The position numbers and the translations under genes were made by a program. From Streptomyces sp. NBC_01717 (GTDB taxonomy: Bacteria > Actinomycetota > Actinomycetes > Streptomycetales > Streptomycetaceae): DNA of 64,000 bases. Shown here in pieces: positions 17,070 through 27,840 of this stretch. Below the pieces are notes generated by a model that saw nothing but the letters and a program-made list of their open reading frames with translations, ran no database searches and was not told where the DNA came from. Within the stretch, counting starts at the first letter, position 1. Each line of letters opens with the position of its first letter. The stretch covers positions 3,906,001 through 3,970,000 of the forward strand of contig NZ_CP109178.1 in NCBI RefSeq assembly GCF_036248255.1, written 5' to 3'.

Positions 17070-18386
17070 CTACGCCTGTCGGGAGGCGAGCTGCACGACG
17101 GTGATGTCGGAGGGGGCACCGACCCGCACCGGCGGACCCCAGGCGCCCGCGCCCCGCGAGACGTACAGCTGGGTGTCGCCGTAGCGTTCGAGCCCGGCAA
17201 CCGTGGGGTTGGCCAGTTCGGCGAGGTAGTTGCCCGGCCAGAGCTGGCCGCCGTGGGTGTGGCCGGAGAGCTGGAGGTCCACCCCGTGCGCGACCGCGTC
17301 GTCGATGACGACGGGCTGGTGGGCGAGGAGGACGGAGGCGCGGGTACGGTCCCGGTCGCCGAGGGCGCGCTCGAAATCGGGTCCCTGCCCCTCGCTCTCC
17401 CCGGCGATGTCGTTGACCCCGGCCAGATCGAATCCGTCCATCTCGACCCGCGCGTTCTCCAGCGGGTGAAGTCCCAATTCCCTTACGTGATCAACCCATT
17501 GGGCCGCACCGGAGAAGTACTCGTGATTGCCGGTGACGAAGAATGCCCCATGACGGGCGGTCAGGCCCGCCAGCGGTTCGGCAGCCGGGCCGAGGTCGGC
17601 GACGGTTCCGTCGACGAGATCGCCGACGACAGCGATCAGATCGGGCTGGGTCCGGTTGATCGTGTCGACGATCCGCTGGGTGTGGGCGCGGCCCAGGACG
17701 GGGCCGAGGTGGATGTCGCTGACGACGGCGATCCGGAAACCGTGCGCGGACCGGGGCAGCTTGGCGAGCGGGACGGTGACCCGCTTGACGCGCGGACCGC
17801 GGAGCACGCCGTACGTGCCGTATCCGACGGTACCGAGCCCGGCGACGGCGGCAGCGCCCCCTACCGCCCGCGCCACGAACAGGCGACGGGACGGGTGGGT
17901 GGCCGCCGACGGCGGGGCGGGAGCCTCGACGACGAGGGTGGCCGGGGCCGCAGGGGTCCCACTCGCGGGTGCTTCAGCCGGAGATGAGCCTATTTCAGCC
18001 GCATCGCTCCCGGCAGCGGCATCGACCCCGCCGGCCGTACCGCCATCCACCGCGCGGCGCGCGAGCACCCACCGCAGAACCGGCCGTACCGCCTCGCCCA
18101 CCAGCAGAGCGAGCGTCAGATACAGGAGCGCCGCCAGCCAGAGGAAGCCCGGCCAGGCCAGCGTCTGCTGCAGCCGGAAGGGCGCGCCCGCGCGCCCGGA
18201 GACCAGAGCACCGATGCTCAGCAGCGGCAGCAGCCAGGCCGCCACGGTGCCCGCCCGGCGCAGCGCACTGCCCGGCGCCGTCGTGTCACCGACAAGACGA
18301 CGCCACACATAGCGGTGCACGCCGACCAGCAGCGCGAGGACCACGACCGCCACCAGAACGAAGACCACTGCCACTTGCGCTCCCAC
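17070..18386 (-). CDS. Membrane-anchored metallophosphoesterase
   Basis: 438 residues. The N-terminal half has four or five hydrophobic helices and an Ala/Pro-rich loop, then SRRLFVARAVGGAAAVAG, which resembles a twin-arginine-like segment. The C-terminal catalytic domain has all calcineurin-type motifs: VSDIHLG, GDLVDG, GNHEY, LAHQP and SGHTHGGQ. This is the YkuE/YaeI-like subgroup, with two metal ions expected. Known relatives act on lipid or nucleotide phosphates, but the substrate here is undetermined. An 81-residue membrane protein gene lies just upstream on the same strand. Confidence 0.9.
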   Translation of the reverse strand: MGAQVAVVFVLVAVVVLALLVGVHRYVWRRLVGDTTAPGSALRRAGTVAAWLLPLLSIGALVSGRAGAPFRLQQTLAWPGFLWLAALLYLTLALLVGEAVRPVLRWVLARRAVDGGTAGGVDAAAGSDAAEIGSSPAEAPASGTPAAPATLVVEAPAPPSAATHPSRRLFVARAVGGAAAVAGLGTVGYGTYGVLRGPRVKRVTVPLAKLPRSAHGFRIAVVSDIHLGPVLGRAHTQRIVDTINRTQPDLIAVVGDLVDGTVADLGPAAEPLAGLTARHGAFFVTGNHEYFSGAAQWVDHVRELGLHPLENARVEMDGFDLAGVNDIAGESEGQGPDFERALGDRDRTRASVLLAHQPVVIDDAVAHGVDLQLSGHTHGGQLWPGNYLAELANPTVAGLERYGDTQLYVSRGAGAWGPPVRVGAPSDITVVQLASRQA

Positions 18387-18441
18387 CCCGGTTCCGCACG
18401 TCTGTGTTTCGTACGCCTATGTCCGGTCGCCGTGCGGCCGG

Positions 18442-18687
18442 TTATGCACGTTCGCTGCGCAGAGCCCTGAGTCCGCGCAACCCGATCACACCGACCGCCG
18501 TCCCCAGAAGAAAGGACGTGATGGCGAGCAGCAGATGTACCCAGAAGTACGCAGTCGGGTCACCCGCGTCGTCGAAGGCAAGTCCACTGCCGTCTTTCCA
18601 TAGATTCTTGGCGAAAGTGACCCAAATGCACCAGCTCCACACCCCGAAGGCGAGCAGGAACCAGGAGACGGGACGGGTGAGCTTCAT
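18442..18687 (-). CDS. Small two-helix membrane protein (SCO4848-type)
   Basis: 81 residues, MKLTRPVSWFLLAFGVWSWCIW. There are two membrane helices: one at residues 8-27 and one at about 49-72. The loop carries FAKNLWKDGSGLAFD. From memory it matches a conserved Streptomyces family without known function. AGTATC at 18694-18699 (GATACT on the minus strand) is 6 bases before the ATG, so the transcript may be leaderless. It is divergent from the carboxypeptidase gene and upstream of the metallophosphoesterase. Confidence 0.8.
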   Translation of the reverse strand: MKLTRPVSWFLLAFGVWSWCIWVTFAKNLWKDGSGLAFDDAGDPTAYFWVHLLLAITSFLLGTAVGVIGLRGLRALRSERA

Positions 18688-18808
18688 GAGTTCAGTATCG
18701 CCACCGCGCTCCGGCCGGGGCGCTCGGGGTGGGCTGTCCCGGCGGTCCGCTTGGCCGGTCCGGCGGTCCGCATCCCCCTGCACATCATCTGCCTGTACGT
18801 TTCCGACC

Positions 18809-20086
18809 GTGCCTGCTCTGAAAAAGACCGTGTTGACGGTCACCTCTGCCGTCCTGCTGTCCACCTTTGTCGTCGACCCCGCGTCGGCGGTCAGCAAGGA
18901 CACCACCGACGACCCGAAGCCGACCGCCCCGATGTCGAAGGTCGGTGGGCAGCGGCTCGGCCTCGTCGGCACCCAGGTCGATCTGGGGACGGGCGCCCCG
19001 GTGCTGCCGAAGGACCTCACCGGACGGTCCTGGATCGTCGCGGACGCGGAGAGCGGCGAGGTGCTCGCCTCGCACAACCCGCACTGGCGGCTGCCCCCGG
19101 CTTCCACGCTGAAGATGCTGTTCGCGGACACGGTCATGGAAGCGCCCGAGCTCCAGCCGAAGACCCTGAAGCACAAGGTGACGAACAAGGATCTCGCCGG
19201 CGTCGGTGAGGGCAGCAGCCTGGTCGGCGTCAAGGAGCGCCTGACGTACACGGTCCACGACCTGTGGCTCGGCGTCTTCCTGCGCTCCGGCAACGACGCG
19301 GTGCACGTGCTGTCCTCGATGTACGGCGGCGTCCCCAAGACCGTCACCGCCATGCAGGAGCACGCCGAGGAGCTGCAGGCCCTCGACACGCACGTGGTGT
19401 CGCCGGACGGCTACGACGCCCCCCGCCAGGTCTCCAGCGCGTACGACCTCACACTGTTCGCCCGCAGTGGACTGCAGAAGGAGGACTTCCGCGAGTACTG
19501 CTCGACCGCCACGGCCGAATTCCCCGGCGACAAGAAGGCCGGCAAGAAACGCGAGGCCTTCCAGATCCAGAACACCAACCGGCTGCTCACCGGTGACGTC
19601 GGCGTCGAGCCGTACAAGGGCATCGCGGGCGTCAAGAACGGCTACACCACTCACGCGGGCAACACCTTCACCGGTGTCGCCGAGCGCAACGGCAAGGTGC
19701 TGCTCGTCACCGTCATGAACCCGAAGTCCGACGAGAGTCACGCCGTCTACAAGGAGGCCGCGAGCCTGCTCGACTGGGGCTTCGACGCGGCCGGCAAGGT
19801 GACCCCGGTCGGCGAACTGGTCCCCCCGAAGTCCGCGGAGACCGGAACGGGCAAGGGCATGGAATCGGGCGGCGGGCAGAGCACGACCGGCTCCAACGGC
19901 CCGGCGAACAAGGACAAGCACGGTTCGGGCACCACCAAGGCGGCCGCGGCCGGTGCGGGCTCCAGCGGGGTCGGGATCGCGCTCGGGATCGTCGGCGGGG
20001 TCCTGGCACTGCTGGCCGGCGGGGTGTTCCTGGTCAACCGGCGCTGGCCGCTGCCGGACCTGGTGCGCCGCCGTCCTCGCCGCTGA
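18809..20086 (+). CDS. D-alanyl-D-alanine carboxypeptidase (PBP5-type, S11 family)
   Basis: 425 residues from the GTG. A signal peptide spans about 1-28 (ALKKTVLTVTSAVLLSTFVVDPASA). The serine active-site motifs are Ser99-T-L-Lys102, Ser160-G-Asn162 and Lys276-N-G278, the last a variant of KTG. A Gly/Ser/Lys-rich linker leads to a C-terminal membrane anchor (GIALGIVGGVLALLAGGVFLV) with a basic tail. It trims the terminal D-Ala from muropeptides. TACGTT at 18796-18801 sits 7 bases before the GTG, so a leaderless mRNA is likely. Its 3' end overlaps the convergent YihY gene by 53 bp. Confidence 0.92.
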   Translation: MPALKKTVLTVTSAVLLSTFVVDPASAVSKDTTDDPKPTAPMSKVGGQRLGLVGTQVDLGTGAPVLPKDLTGRSWIVADAESGEVLASHNPHWRLPPASTLKMLFADTVMEAPELQPKTLKHKVTNKDLAGVGEGSSLVGVKERLTYTVHDLWLGVFLRSGNDAVHVLSSMYGGVPKTVTAMQEHAEELQALDTHVVSPDGYDAPRQVSSAYDLTLFARSGLQKEDFREYCSTATAEFPGDKKAGKKREAFQIQNTNRLLTGDVGVEPYKGIAGVKNGYTTHAGNTFTGVAERNGKVLLVTVMNPKSDESHAVYKEAASLLDWGFDAAGKVTPVGELVPPKSAETGTGKGMESGGGQSTTGSNGPANKDKHGSGTTKAAAAGAGSSGVGIALGIVGGVLALLAGGVFLVNRRWPLPDLVRRRPRR

Positions 20087-20963
20087 CGTCTCCGGCACCC
20101 TCCTTCGTCTGCCGCCTGCTCGGCGTCGCCGTCCAGGCGGCGCAGAACAGCAGCAGTTTCGCGGTCAAGTTGATCCACAGCAGGAGGGCGATCGGCACGC
20201 CGAAGGCGCCGTACATGCTCTTCGACGCGACGCTCTTCATATAGCTGCCGAGCAGCAGCTTGAGGAGTTCGAAGCCGATCGCGCCGATCACCGCGGCCGT
20301 CACCAGCCGGCGGTGCGGCGGCTGGACGCCGGGCAGCAGCGTCAGCAGATAGAGCAGCAGCAGGAAGCCGGCCAGGGCGGCCACCACCAGGGCGGCGATC
20401 TGCAGCAGCACCCCGCCGGCCCCCCGGTCGGAGATGCCCACCAGCCGGGCGGTCCAGCCGACCGCGGTGGAGCCGGCCGTGGAGGCGGCGAGGGTGACGA
20501 GCGCCGCCCCGCCGAGGCCGACGAGCAGCCCGGCGTCCTTGAGCTTACGGACGACCGGATTGCCCTGGTCCACGTCGTCGATCTCCCAGACCGCGCGCAG
20601 ACAGTCGCGCATCGCACCGATCCAGCCGACACCGGTGAGGAGCAGCAGCACACCGGCGACCAGCCCGACCGTCCCCGCGTGGGCCACCAGACCGGAGATG
20701 CCGAGCTGGTCGGAGATGCCGGGCACCTGCTCGGCGACCTTGTCCTCGATCTTGTGCAGCTGCTCGGTGGAGAGCATCGCCGCGCCGATCGCCGCGCCGA
20801 CCGCGATCAGCGGGAAGAGCGCCAGGAAGCTGATGAAGGTGATCGCAGCGGCGAGCCTAGTCCAGTGGACCCGGTCGAGCGTTTCGTACGAGCGCCAGGC
20901 GTGCGTCGTCATCAGCCACGAGACGGGTGGCCCGATGACGGGGAGTTTCTTCAGCCAGTCCAT
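20034..20963 (-). CDS. YihY/BrkB-family membrane protein
   Basis: 309 residues with about six membrane helices. Typical family features are AAAITFISFLALFPLIAVGAAIGAAML, the LLLLTGVGWIGAMRDCLRAVWEIDD segment and MYGAFGVPIALLLWINLTAKLLLFCAAW. The family was once annotated as ribonuclease BN and is now regarded as a transporter-like membrane protein of unknown substrate. The last 17 codons and stop overlap antiparallel with the carboxypeptidase gene. Confidence 0.88.
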   Translation of the reverse strand: MDWLKKLPVIGPPVSWLMTTHAWRSYETLDRVHWTRLAAAITFISFLALFPLIAVGAAIGAAMLSTEQLHKIEDKVAEQVPGISDQLGISGLVAHAGTVGLVAGVLLLLTGVGWIGAMRDCLRAVWEIDDVDQGNPVVRKLKDAGLLVGLGGAALVTLAASTAGSTAVGWTARLVGISDRGAGGVLLQIAALVVAALAGFLLLLYLLTLLPGVQPPHRRLVTAAVIGAIGFELLKLLLGSYMKSVASKSMYGAFGVPIALLLWINLTAKLLLFCAAWTATPSRRQTKEGAGDVSGEDGGAPGPAAASAG

Positions 20964-21125
20964 GACGTGCGCGTACCCTCCTGGGCGCGAAAAACCGGCG
21001 GGCGGTCCTCACTGCACTCCTCTGGTCGGCGGCGGACGGTTCGCATCCTGAATTGATGACACCCTTTCAAACACCCATTTCGGTGAGTGTTGTAACAAAT
21101 CCCTCAAAGGTGTTTTCCCTGGCGA

Positions 21126-21138
21126 TACGGTCACCATC
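21126..21138 (+). promoter_or_regulatory. -10 box of the dprE1 gene, predicted leaderless
   Basis: TACGGT at 21126-21131 lies 7 bases before the ATG at 21139, with no SD in between. A 7-bp inverted repeat (AAACACC at 21069-21075, GGTGTTT at 21109-21115) flanks the upstream region. Confidence 0.45.
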
Positions 21139-22488
21139 ATGTCCGTCGACACCGTGTCCCTGACCGGCTGGGGCCGAACCGCCCCGACGACCGCACTGCG
21201 GTTCCGCCCCCGTACGTACGAGGAGGCGGCGGTCGCGGTACGCGGCTGCGGACCCCGTGGTTCCATCGCCCGCGGCCTCGGCCGGGCCTACGGCGACGCG
21301 GCGCAGAACGCGGGCGGCTCCGTACTCGACATGACCGCGCTGAACCGGATCCGTACCATCGACGCCGCAGCCGGCCTGGTGGTGTGCGACGCGGGCGTGA
21401 GCCTGCACCGGCTGATGGAAGTGCTGCTGCCGCTCGGCTGGTTCGTGCCGGTGACGCCCGGGACCCGTTACGTCACGGTGGGCGGCGCGATCGGCGCCGA
21501 CATCCACGGCAGGAACCAGCATGTCTCCGGCTCCTTCTCCCGACACGTACGGGCCATGGAGGTGCTCACCGCCGACGGCACGATCCGGACGGTGCGGCCC
21601 GGCACCGACCTCTTCGACGCGACCGCGGGAGGCCTGGGACTGACCGGGGTGATCCTTTCGGCCACGCTCCAGTTCCAGCCCGTCGCGACGTCACTCATGT
21701 CGGTCGACACCGAACGGACCGTCGATCTGGACGACTTGATGGCCCGGCTCACCGCCTCCGACCACCGGTACCGCTACTCGGCCGCCTGGATCGACCTCCT
21801 CGCCCGCGGCCGGGCGACCGGACGCTCCGTACTCACCCGCGGGGAGCACGCACCCCTACATGTGCTCCCGGCGCGCGACCGGCGCACACCGCTCATGTTC
21901 CGCCCGGGCCGGCTGCCCGCGGCGCCTGCGTTCGTACCGGACGGGCTGCTCGGCCGTACTTCGGTCGCCCTGTTCAACGAGCTCTGGTACCGCAGAGCCC
22001 CCAAGTTCCGCACCGGTGAACTCCAGAAGCTGTCCACGTACTTCCACCTGCTGGACGCCGTACCGCACTGGAACCGCGTCTACGGCCGCGGCGGCTCCGT
22101 GCGGTACCAGTTCGTCGTCGGGCACGGACAGGAGGAGGCGTTGCGACGGATCGTCCGGCGGATCTCGCAGCGCCGCTGCCCGTCGTTCCTCGCCGTGCTC
22201 AAGCGCTTCGGGGACGGCGATCCGGGCTGGCTGTCCTTCCCGATGCCGGGCTGGACGCTCGCCCTCGATCTGCCTGCCGCTCTGCCGGGCCTGGCCCGCT
22301 TCCTCGACGGGCTGGACGAGGAGGTGGCGGTTGCCGGCGGCCGCGTCTGCCTGGCGAAGGACTCCAGGCTGCGGCCCGAGACGCTGGCCGCCATGTATCC
22401 GCGACTGCCCGAATTCCGGGCACTGCGCGCCGAACTGGACCCGAACGGGTCGTTCCGCTCGGACCTCTCCCGCCGTCTCTCGCTCTGA
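21139..22488 (+). CDS. dprE1: DprE1-like FAD-dependent decaprenylphosphoryl-ribose 2'-oxidase
   Basis: 449 residues. The N-terminal FAD_binding_4 fold (RGLGRAYGDAAQNAGGSVLDMTALNRI ... VTPGTRYVTVGGAIGADIHGRNQH) and the C-terminal substrate domain align with Mycobacterium tuberculosis DprE1 from memory. VLKRFG (Lys367 equivalent) and AKDSR (Lys418 equivalent) are conserved. Residue Ala375 (GWTLALD, codon 22261-22263) occupies the place of Cys387, the covalent target of benzothiazinones. In mycobacteria DprE1 with DprE2 epimerises decaprenyl-phosphoryl-ribose to arabinose. The DprE2 gene follows 80 bp downstream. The end product in Streptomyces is not established. Confidence 0.85.
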   Translation: MSVDTVSLTGWGRTAPTTALRFRPRTYEEAAVAVRGCGPRGSIARGLGRAYGDAAQNAGGSVLDMTALNRIRTIDAAAGLVVCDAGVSLHRLMEVLLPLGWFVPVTPGTRYVTVGGAIGADIHGRNQHVSGSFSRHVRAMEVLTADGTIRTVRPGTDLFDATAGGLGLTGVILSATLQFQPVATSLMSVDTERTVDLDDLMARLTASDHRYRYSAAWIDLLARGRATGRSVLTRGEHAPLHVLPARDRRTPLMFRPGRLPAAPAFVPDGLLGRTSVALFNELWYRRAPKFRTGELQKLSTYFHLLDAVPHWNRVYGRGGSVRYQFVVGHGQEEALRRIVRRISQRRCPSFLAVLKRFGDGDPGWLSFPMPGWTLALDLPAALPGLARFLDGLDEEVAVAGGRVCLAKDSRLRPETLAAMYPRLPEFRALRAELDPNGSFRSDLSRRLSL

Positions 22489-22568
22489 GCCCGTGCCACG
22501 CCCGCCGGCTCTCCTTCCCCCGCCTCTCACCAACTCGCGGTCCGCCGCCCCCGCTAGGAGTGTTTTTC

Positions 22569-23324
22569 GTGAAGGACGCCTTCGGTGCCCCGCAGTCCCT
22601 GCTCCTGCTCGGTGGCACGTCCCGGATCGGGCTGGCGACCGCGCGCCGCCTGATCGCCCGCCGCACCCGCACGGTCTGGCTGGCCGGACGCCCCTCGCCC
22701 GGACTGGAGTCGGCAGCGGCGGAACTGCGCGCCCTGGGCGCGTACGTCCGTACCGTCGACTTCGACGCCCTGGACTCCGAATCCCACGAGACCGCCCTCG
22801 GCAAGATCTTCACCGAGGGCGACATCGACATGGTGCTGCTCGCGTTCGGCATCCTCGGGGACCAGGAGCGCGACGAGGAGGAACCGCTCTCCGCGGTACG
22901 GGTCGCGCAGACCAACTACACGGGGGCCGTCTCCGCCGGCCTGGTGTGCGCCGGCGCACTCCAGGAGCAGGGTCACGGATCGCTGGTGGTGCTGTCCTCG
23001 GTGGCGGGCGAGCGGGCCCGCCGCGCCGACTTCATCTACGGATCGAGCAAGGCGGGACTGGACGCGTTCGCCCAGGGGCTGGGCGACGCCCTGCACGGCA
23101 CCGGGGTGCATGTGATGGTCGTGCGCCCCGGCTCCGTCCGGTCGGGGACGACGGCGGGGATGGCCGGGGCACCGCTCGCGACGACCCCGGAGGCGGTCGC
23201 AGACGCGATCGTGACGGGGCTGCGGCGGCGCTCGGAGACGGTGTGGGTACCGGGGGCGCTGCGGGTCGTGATGTCGGCGCTGCGCCACGTGCCGCGGCCG
23301 CTGTTCCGGCGTCTTCCGGTCTGA
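22569..23324 (+). CDS. dprE2: DprE2-like SDR reductase (decaprenylphosphoryl-2-keto-ribose reductase)
   Basis: 251 residues from the GTG with TAGGAG 8 bases upstream. The Rossmann motif LLLLGGTSRIG is near residues 11-21, the catalytic YGSSK gives the SDR Tyr-x3-Lys, and the C-terminus ALRHVPRPLFRRLPV matches the mycobacterial DprE2 end closely. It would use NADH to reduce the keto-intermediate made by the preceding oxidase. The pairing and order dprE1-dprE2 are as in mycobacteria. Confidence 0.85.
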   Translation: MKDAFGAPQSLLLLGGTSRIGLATARRLIARRTRTVWLAGRPSPGLESAAAELRALGAYVRTVDFDALDSESHETALGKIFTEGDIDMVLLAFGILGDQERDEEEPLSAVRVAQTNYTGAVSAGLVCAGALQEQGHGSLVVLSSVAGERARRADFIYGSSKAGLDAFAQGLGDALHGTGVHVMVVRPGSVRSGTTAGMAGAPLATTPEAVADAIVTGLRRRSETVWVPGALRVVMSALRHVPRPLFRRLPV

Positions 23325-23383
23325 GCGGCGCGGTTACGGGGCCCGGCGGACCGTGGCGGCACGGCCTGCCCGCACCTGCGGCC

Positions 23384-23974
23384 TCAGGGCTGCAGGGACG
23401 GCTCGTCCACGGAGCAGGCGCCCTGCGCGGGTACCGCGGGAGCAGCGCCCTCCGCCCCGAACGGGAACTCGTTGATCTTGCGCCAGACGGCGTCCTGACC
23501 CTGCTCGTACAGCGCGAAGGAACCGCAGGTCCAGGACGCCTCGTAGTCGGAGAGCTCCGCGTACGCCCGGTCCATCGCCTCCTCGGCGATGTCGTGCGCC
23601 ACGGTCACATGCGGGTGGTACGGGAACTGCAGCTCGCGCATCAGCGGGCCGGACGCGTCCCGCACCCGCTTCTGCAGCCAGGAACACGCCGACGCGCCCT
23701 CGACGACCTGGACGTAGACGACCGGCGACAGAGGACGGAAGGTCCCCGTCCCGGACAGCCGCATCGGAAAGGGGCGGCCGCCGGTCGCGATCCGGGCAAG
23801 ATGCCGTTCGACCGCGGGCAGGTCGGCCGCCTCCGCCTCGGTCGGCGGGAGAAGGGTGACGTGGGTGGGAATGCCGTACGCGGCAGGGTCCCCGAAGCTC
23901 GCGCGCCGCTCCTGGAGCAGGCTGCCGTAGGGCTCCGGGACCGCGATCGAAACGCCGAGCGTTACGGTCCCCAC
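23384..23974 (-). CDS. 2'-5' RNA ligase/2H phosphoesterase superfamily protein
   Basis: 196 residues. Both 2H motifs are present: THVTLLPP (His38-x-Thr40) and PHVTVAHD (His122-x-Thr124). Such proteins hydrolyse or ligate 2',3'-cyclic or 2'-5' phosphodiester bonds, but the physiological substrate is unknown. The C-terminal tail after NEFPFG is Ala/Pro-rich and probably disordered. It is convergent with dprE2 and lies 112 bp upstream of trpS's end, apparently a single-gene unit. Confidence 0.85.
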   Translation of the reverse strand: MGTVTLGVSIAVPEPYGSLLQERRASFGDPAAYGIPTHVTLLPPTEAEAADLPAVERHLARIATGGRPFPMRLSGTGTFRPLSPVVYVQVVEGASACSWLQKRVRDASGPLMRELQFPYHPHVTVAHDIAEEAMDRAYAELSDYEASWTCGSFALYEQGQDAVWRKINEFPFGAEGAAPAVPAQGACSVDEPSLQP

Positions 23975-24086
23975 GTCGTTCTCCTCAATCTTCGAAGGTC
24001 GATGGCCGGCTTCGCGCCGTCACCGGAGTCGGTTTCCCGTCGCCAGTGTGCCGCCTGCGGCCACCGTCCCGCCAGGGTCCTTGGAC

Positions 24087-25909
<1,823 letters not shown>

Positions 25910-25917
<8 letters not shown>

Positions 25918-26764
25918 CACGGAGCGGGGGCGTGGCGGTGGCCGGGCGCGCCTGCGGGCGGAGCTGCTGGCACTGGGACGCGGGATGGATGTGCCGGAGC
26001 GGGATCCCGAGCGTGCCGGACTGACGATGGCGGAGCGGGTACTGGCGCAGATCGTCGCGGAGGCGGTCCCGGTGCCCGTGCCCGTTCCTCCGGGGCGGCT
26101 GAAGCGGGCCGGGGCGTGGGTGCGCGGGCGGGCCCGCCTGCTGGCCGCGGCCCTCTCCGGGGTCCTGGTCGTGCTGGTGCTGACGCCTCCGGTGCGGGCG
26201 ACGGTCGCGGACTGGTTCGACTTCGGCGGGGTCGAGGTGCGGTACGACCCGTCCGCGCCGGCCCCCGAGCGGCCGGGTGCGCCGGTGCCGGGCTGTGACA
26301 CGCCGGTGACGCTGTCGGAGGCGGCGCGGCGGTCGGGCTTCCGGCCGGTCGTGCCGCCGGCGCCAGGCGCACCGGAGGCGGTGGCCGTGACGGGACTGCC
26401 GGATGGCCGGTCCATGGTCACCCTGTGCTGGCGGGTGAACGGGCGGACGGTACGGCTCGACGAGTTCATGTCGAGACTCGATCCGTACTTCATGAAGCAG
26501 GTGCGGGAGCAGCCGCAGTGGCTGACGGTCGACGACGGCCGCGGCGGCCGGGTTTACGGGCTGTGGTTCGCCCGGCCGCATGTGCTGCGCTTCGGCATGG
26601 TCGACGGGGACGGCAACCGGTGGACGCGGTACCAACGGACTGCTGGGCCCACCCTGTTGTGGGTCAAGGACGATCGGCTGACACTGCGGCTCGAGGGCGT
26701 GGACGTGCGGGAGCGGGCCCGCGCGGTCGCCAGGTCCACGCTCGGACGGGCCGGCGATCGCTAG
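25910..26764 (+). CDS. Single-pass membrane protein coupled to the ECF sigma gene; candidate anti-sigma factor
   Basis: 284 residues starting MSDTERGRGGG, overlapping the sigma stop (ATGAGTGA). The cytoplasmic N-terminus is about 65 residues, then a helix (ARLLAAALSGVLVVLVLTPPV), then an extracytoplasmic domain of about 190 residues with VRATVADWFDFGGVEVRYDP and two conserved Cys (PGCDTPV, VTLCWR). The layout matches membrane-bound sigma regulators of the DUF4179/DUF4367 kind. No zinc-binding motif is visible. The anti-sigma role is inferred from coupling. Confidence 0.75.
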
Positions 26765-26876
26765 GCCTGGGATCGGTGGGCACCGGAGCGGAACCTGCGG
26801 GGCTCGAGCGGTGTACCAGAAGTGACGCGATACGGACGGGCCGTAACGCACAGTGCGCCAGTGCAAAGGGGACGTC

Positions 26877-27728
26877 ATGGGAAAGCCAGGAAGCCTGTTG
26901 AGACGAGGGCCGCGGCTGCGTTCCGTGCAACGGCAGGAGGGCCGGTCCAGGCAGCGGCCAGGGGCCCGGTTCCTGCGGAGCTCGGCCGTGCTCGCGGTGG
27001 TGTGGGGGCTGAGCCTCTGCCTCGCGCCGAGTGCGGTGGCAGGCGGATCGACGACCGTGCTCGTCGCTTCGCCCGACAGCGGGGAGGCGACCGCACTCAC
27101 CGTCTCGGATCCGAGATATGCCGAGCTGGAGGCCCTGCTGGGAGCGGCCGGAAAAGGCGCCAAGCAGCGGCCGCAGAGCATGGACGGGGCGATGGGGACC
27201 CGGCAGATCAATGTGACGTGGATGGTCCTGGATCTGGAGCCGATGCGGACCGACCGCGTCTTCCCGGGCGACGATCCGGACACCATATGGATACACACGG
27301 CCTCCGAAGTTCCCTATACCTTCCGCGGGTACTGGCACCGGGCGAAGAATCCGGCGCGGCTGGTCAAGCTGTTCACGGAACTCGGTCTGATGGGGAAGAC
27401 GAGCAACCGGGACGCGTACGCGAGGTTGTTCCCACAGGCCTGGGACAACAAGAAGATGTCCGCCCCGATGGACCCGCTGGCCGGCCTCGCATCGGAACCG
27501 GCGACTTCCCCGTCCGCTCCCCCGTCGGCTTCCGCGGACACCGCCAGGGCCTCCGGCCCCGCCGGCCGCTTCGACGGCGTGTGGTGGGCCGTACCCGGGC
27601 TGGTGGCGGGGGCGGCGCTCGCTCTGGCCCTGCGCCCCCTGGCAGCCCGGCAGCGTGGTGACGGCGGGGGAGGCGGAGGCCGGGGCGGCCGCGAGAGCGG
27701 CCCACGGCAGGAGCTCCTGGACCTCTGA
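26877..27728 (+). CDS. Secreted, C-terminally anchored protein of unknown function
   Basis: 283 residues. AAAGGGGA precedes the ATG. A long basic N-terminus leads to a signal segment (SSAVLAVVWGLSLCLAPSAVAGG), then a folded domain of about 130 residues (TVLVASPDSGEATALTVSDPRYAELEALLG ... VTWMVLDLEPMRTDRVFPGDDPDTIWIHTAS), a Ser/Pro/Ala linker, a C-terminal helix (WWAVPGLVAGAALALALRPL) and a basic Gly-rich tail. It follows the sigma/anti-sigma pair by 112 bp and may belong to its regulon. Confidence 0.7.
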   Translation: MGKPGSLLRRGPRLRSVQRQEGRSRQRPGARFLRSSAVLAVVWGLSLCLAPSAVAGGSTTVLVASPDSGEATALTVSDPRYAELEALLGAAGKGAKQRPQSMDGAMGTRQINVTWMVLDLEPMRTDRVFPGDDPDTIWIHTASEVPYTFRGYWHRAKNPARLVKLFTELGLMGKTSNRDAYARLFPQAWDNKKMSAPMDPLAGLASEPATSPSAPPSASADTARASGPAGRFDGVWWAVPGLVAGAALALALRPLAARQRGDGGGGGGRGGRESGPRQELLDL

Positions 27729-27840
27729 CTGCGGTATCTCACGGGCGCGCCATGGATTGAAGGTTTCCTCCCCGGAGATCCGACCGACGATACAAAGTGG
27801 GCACCACCCCGGCCCACGCCGCACGACGAACGGAGATCCC

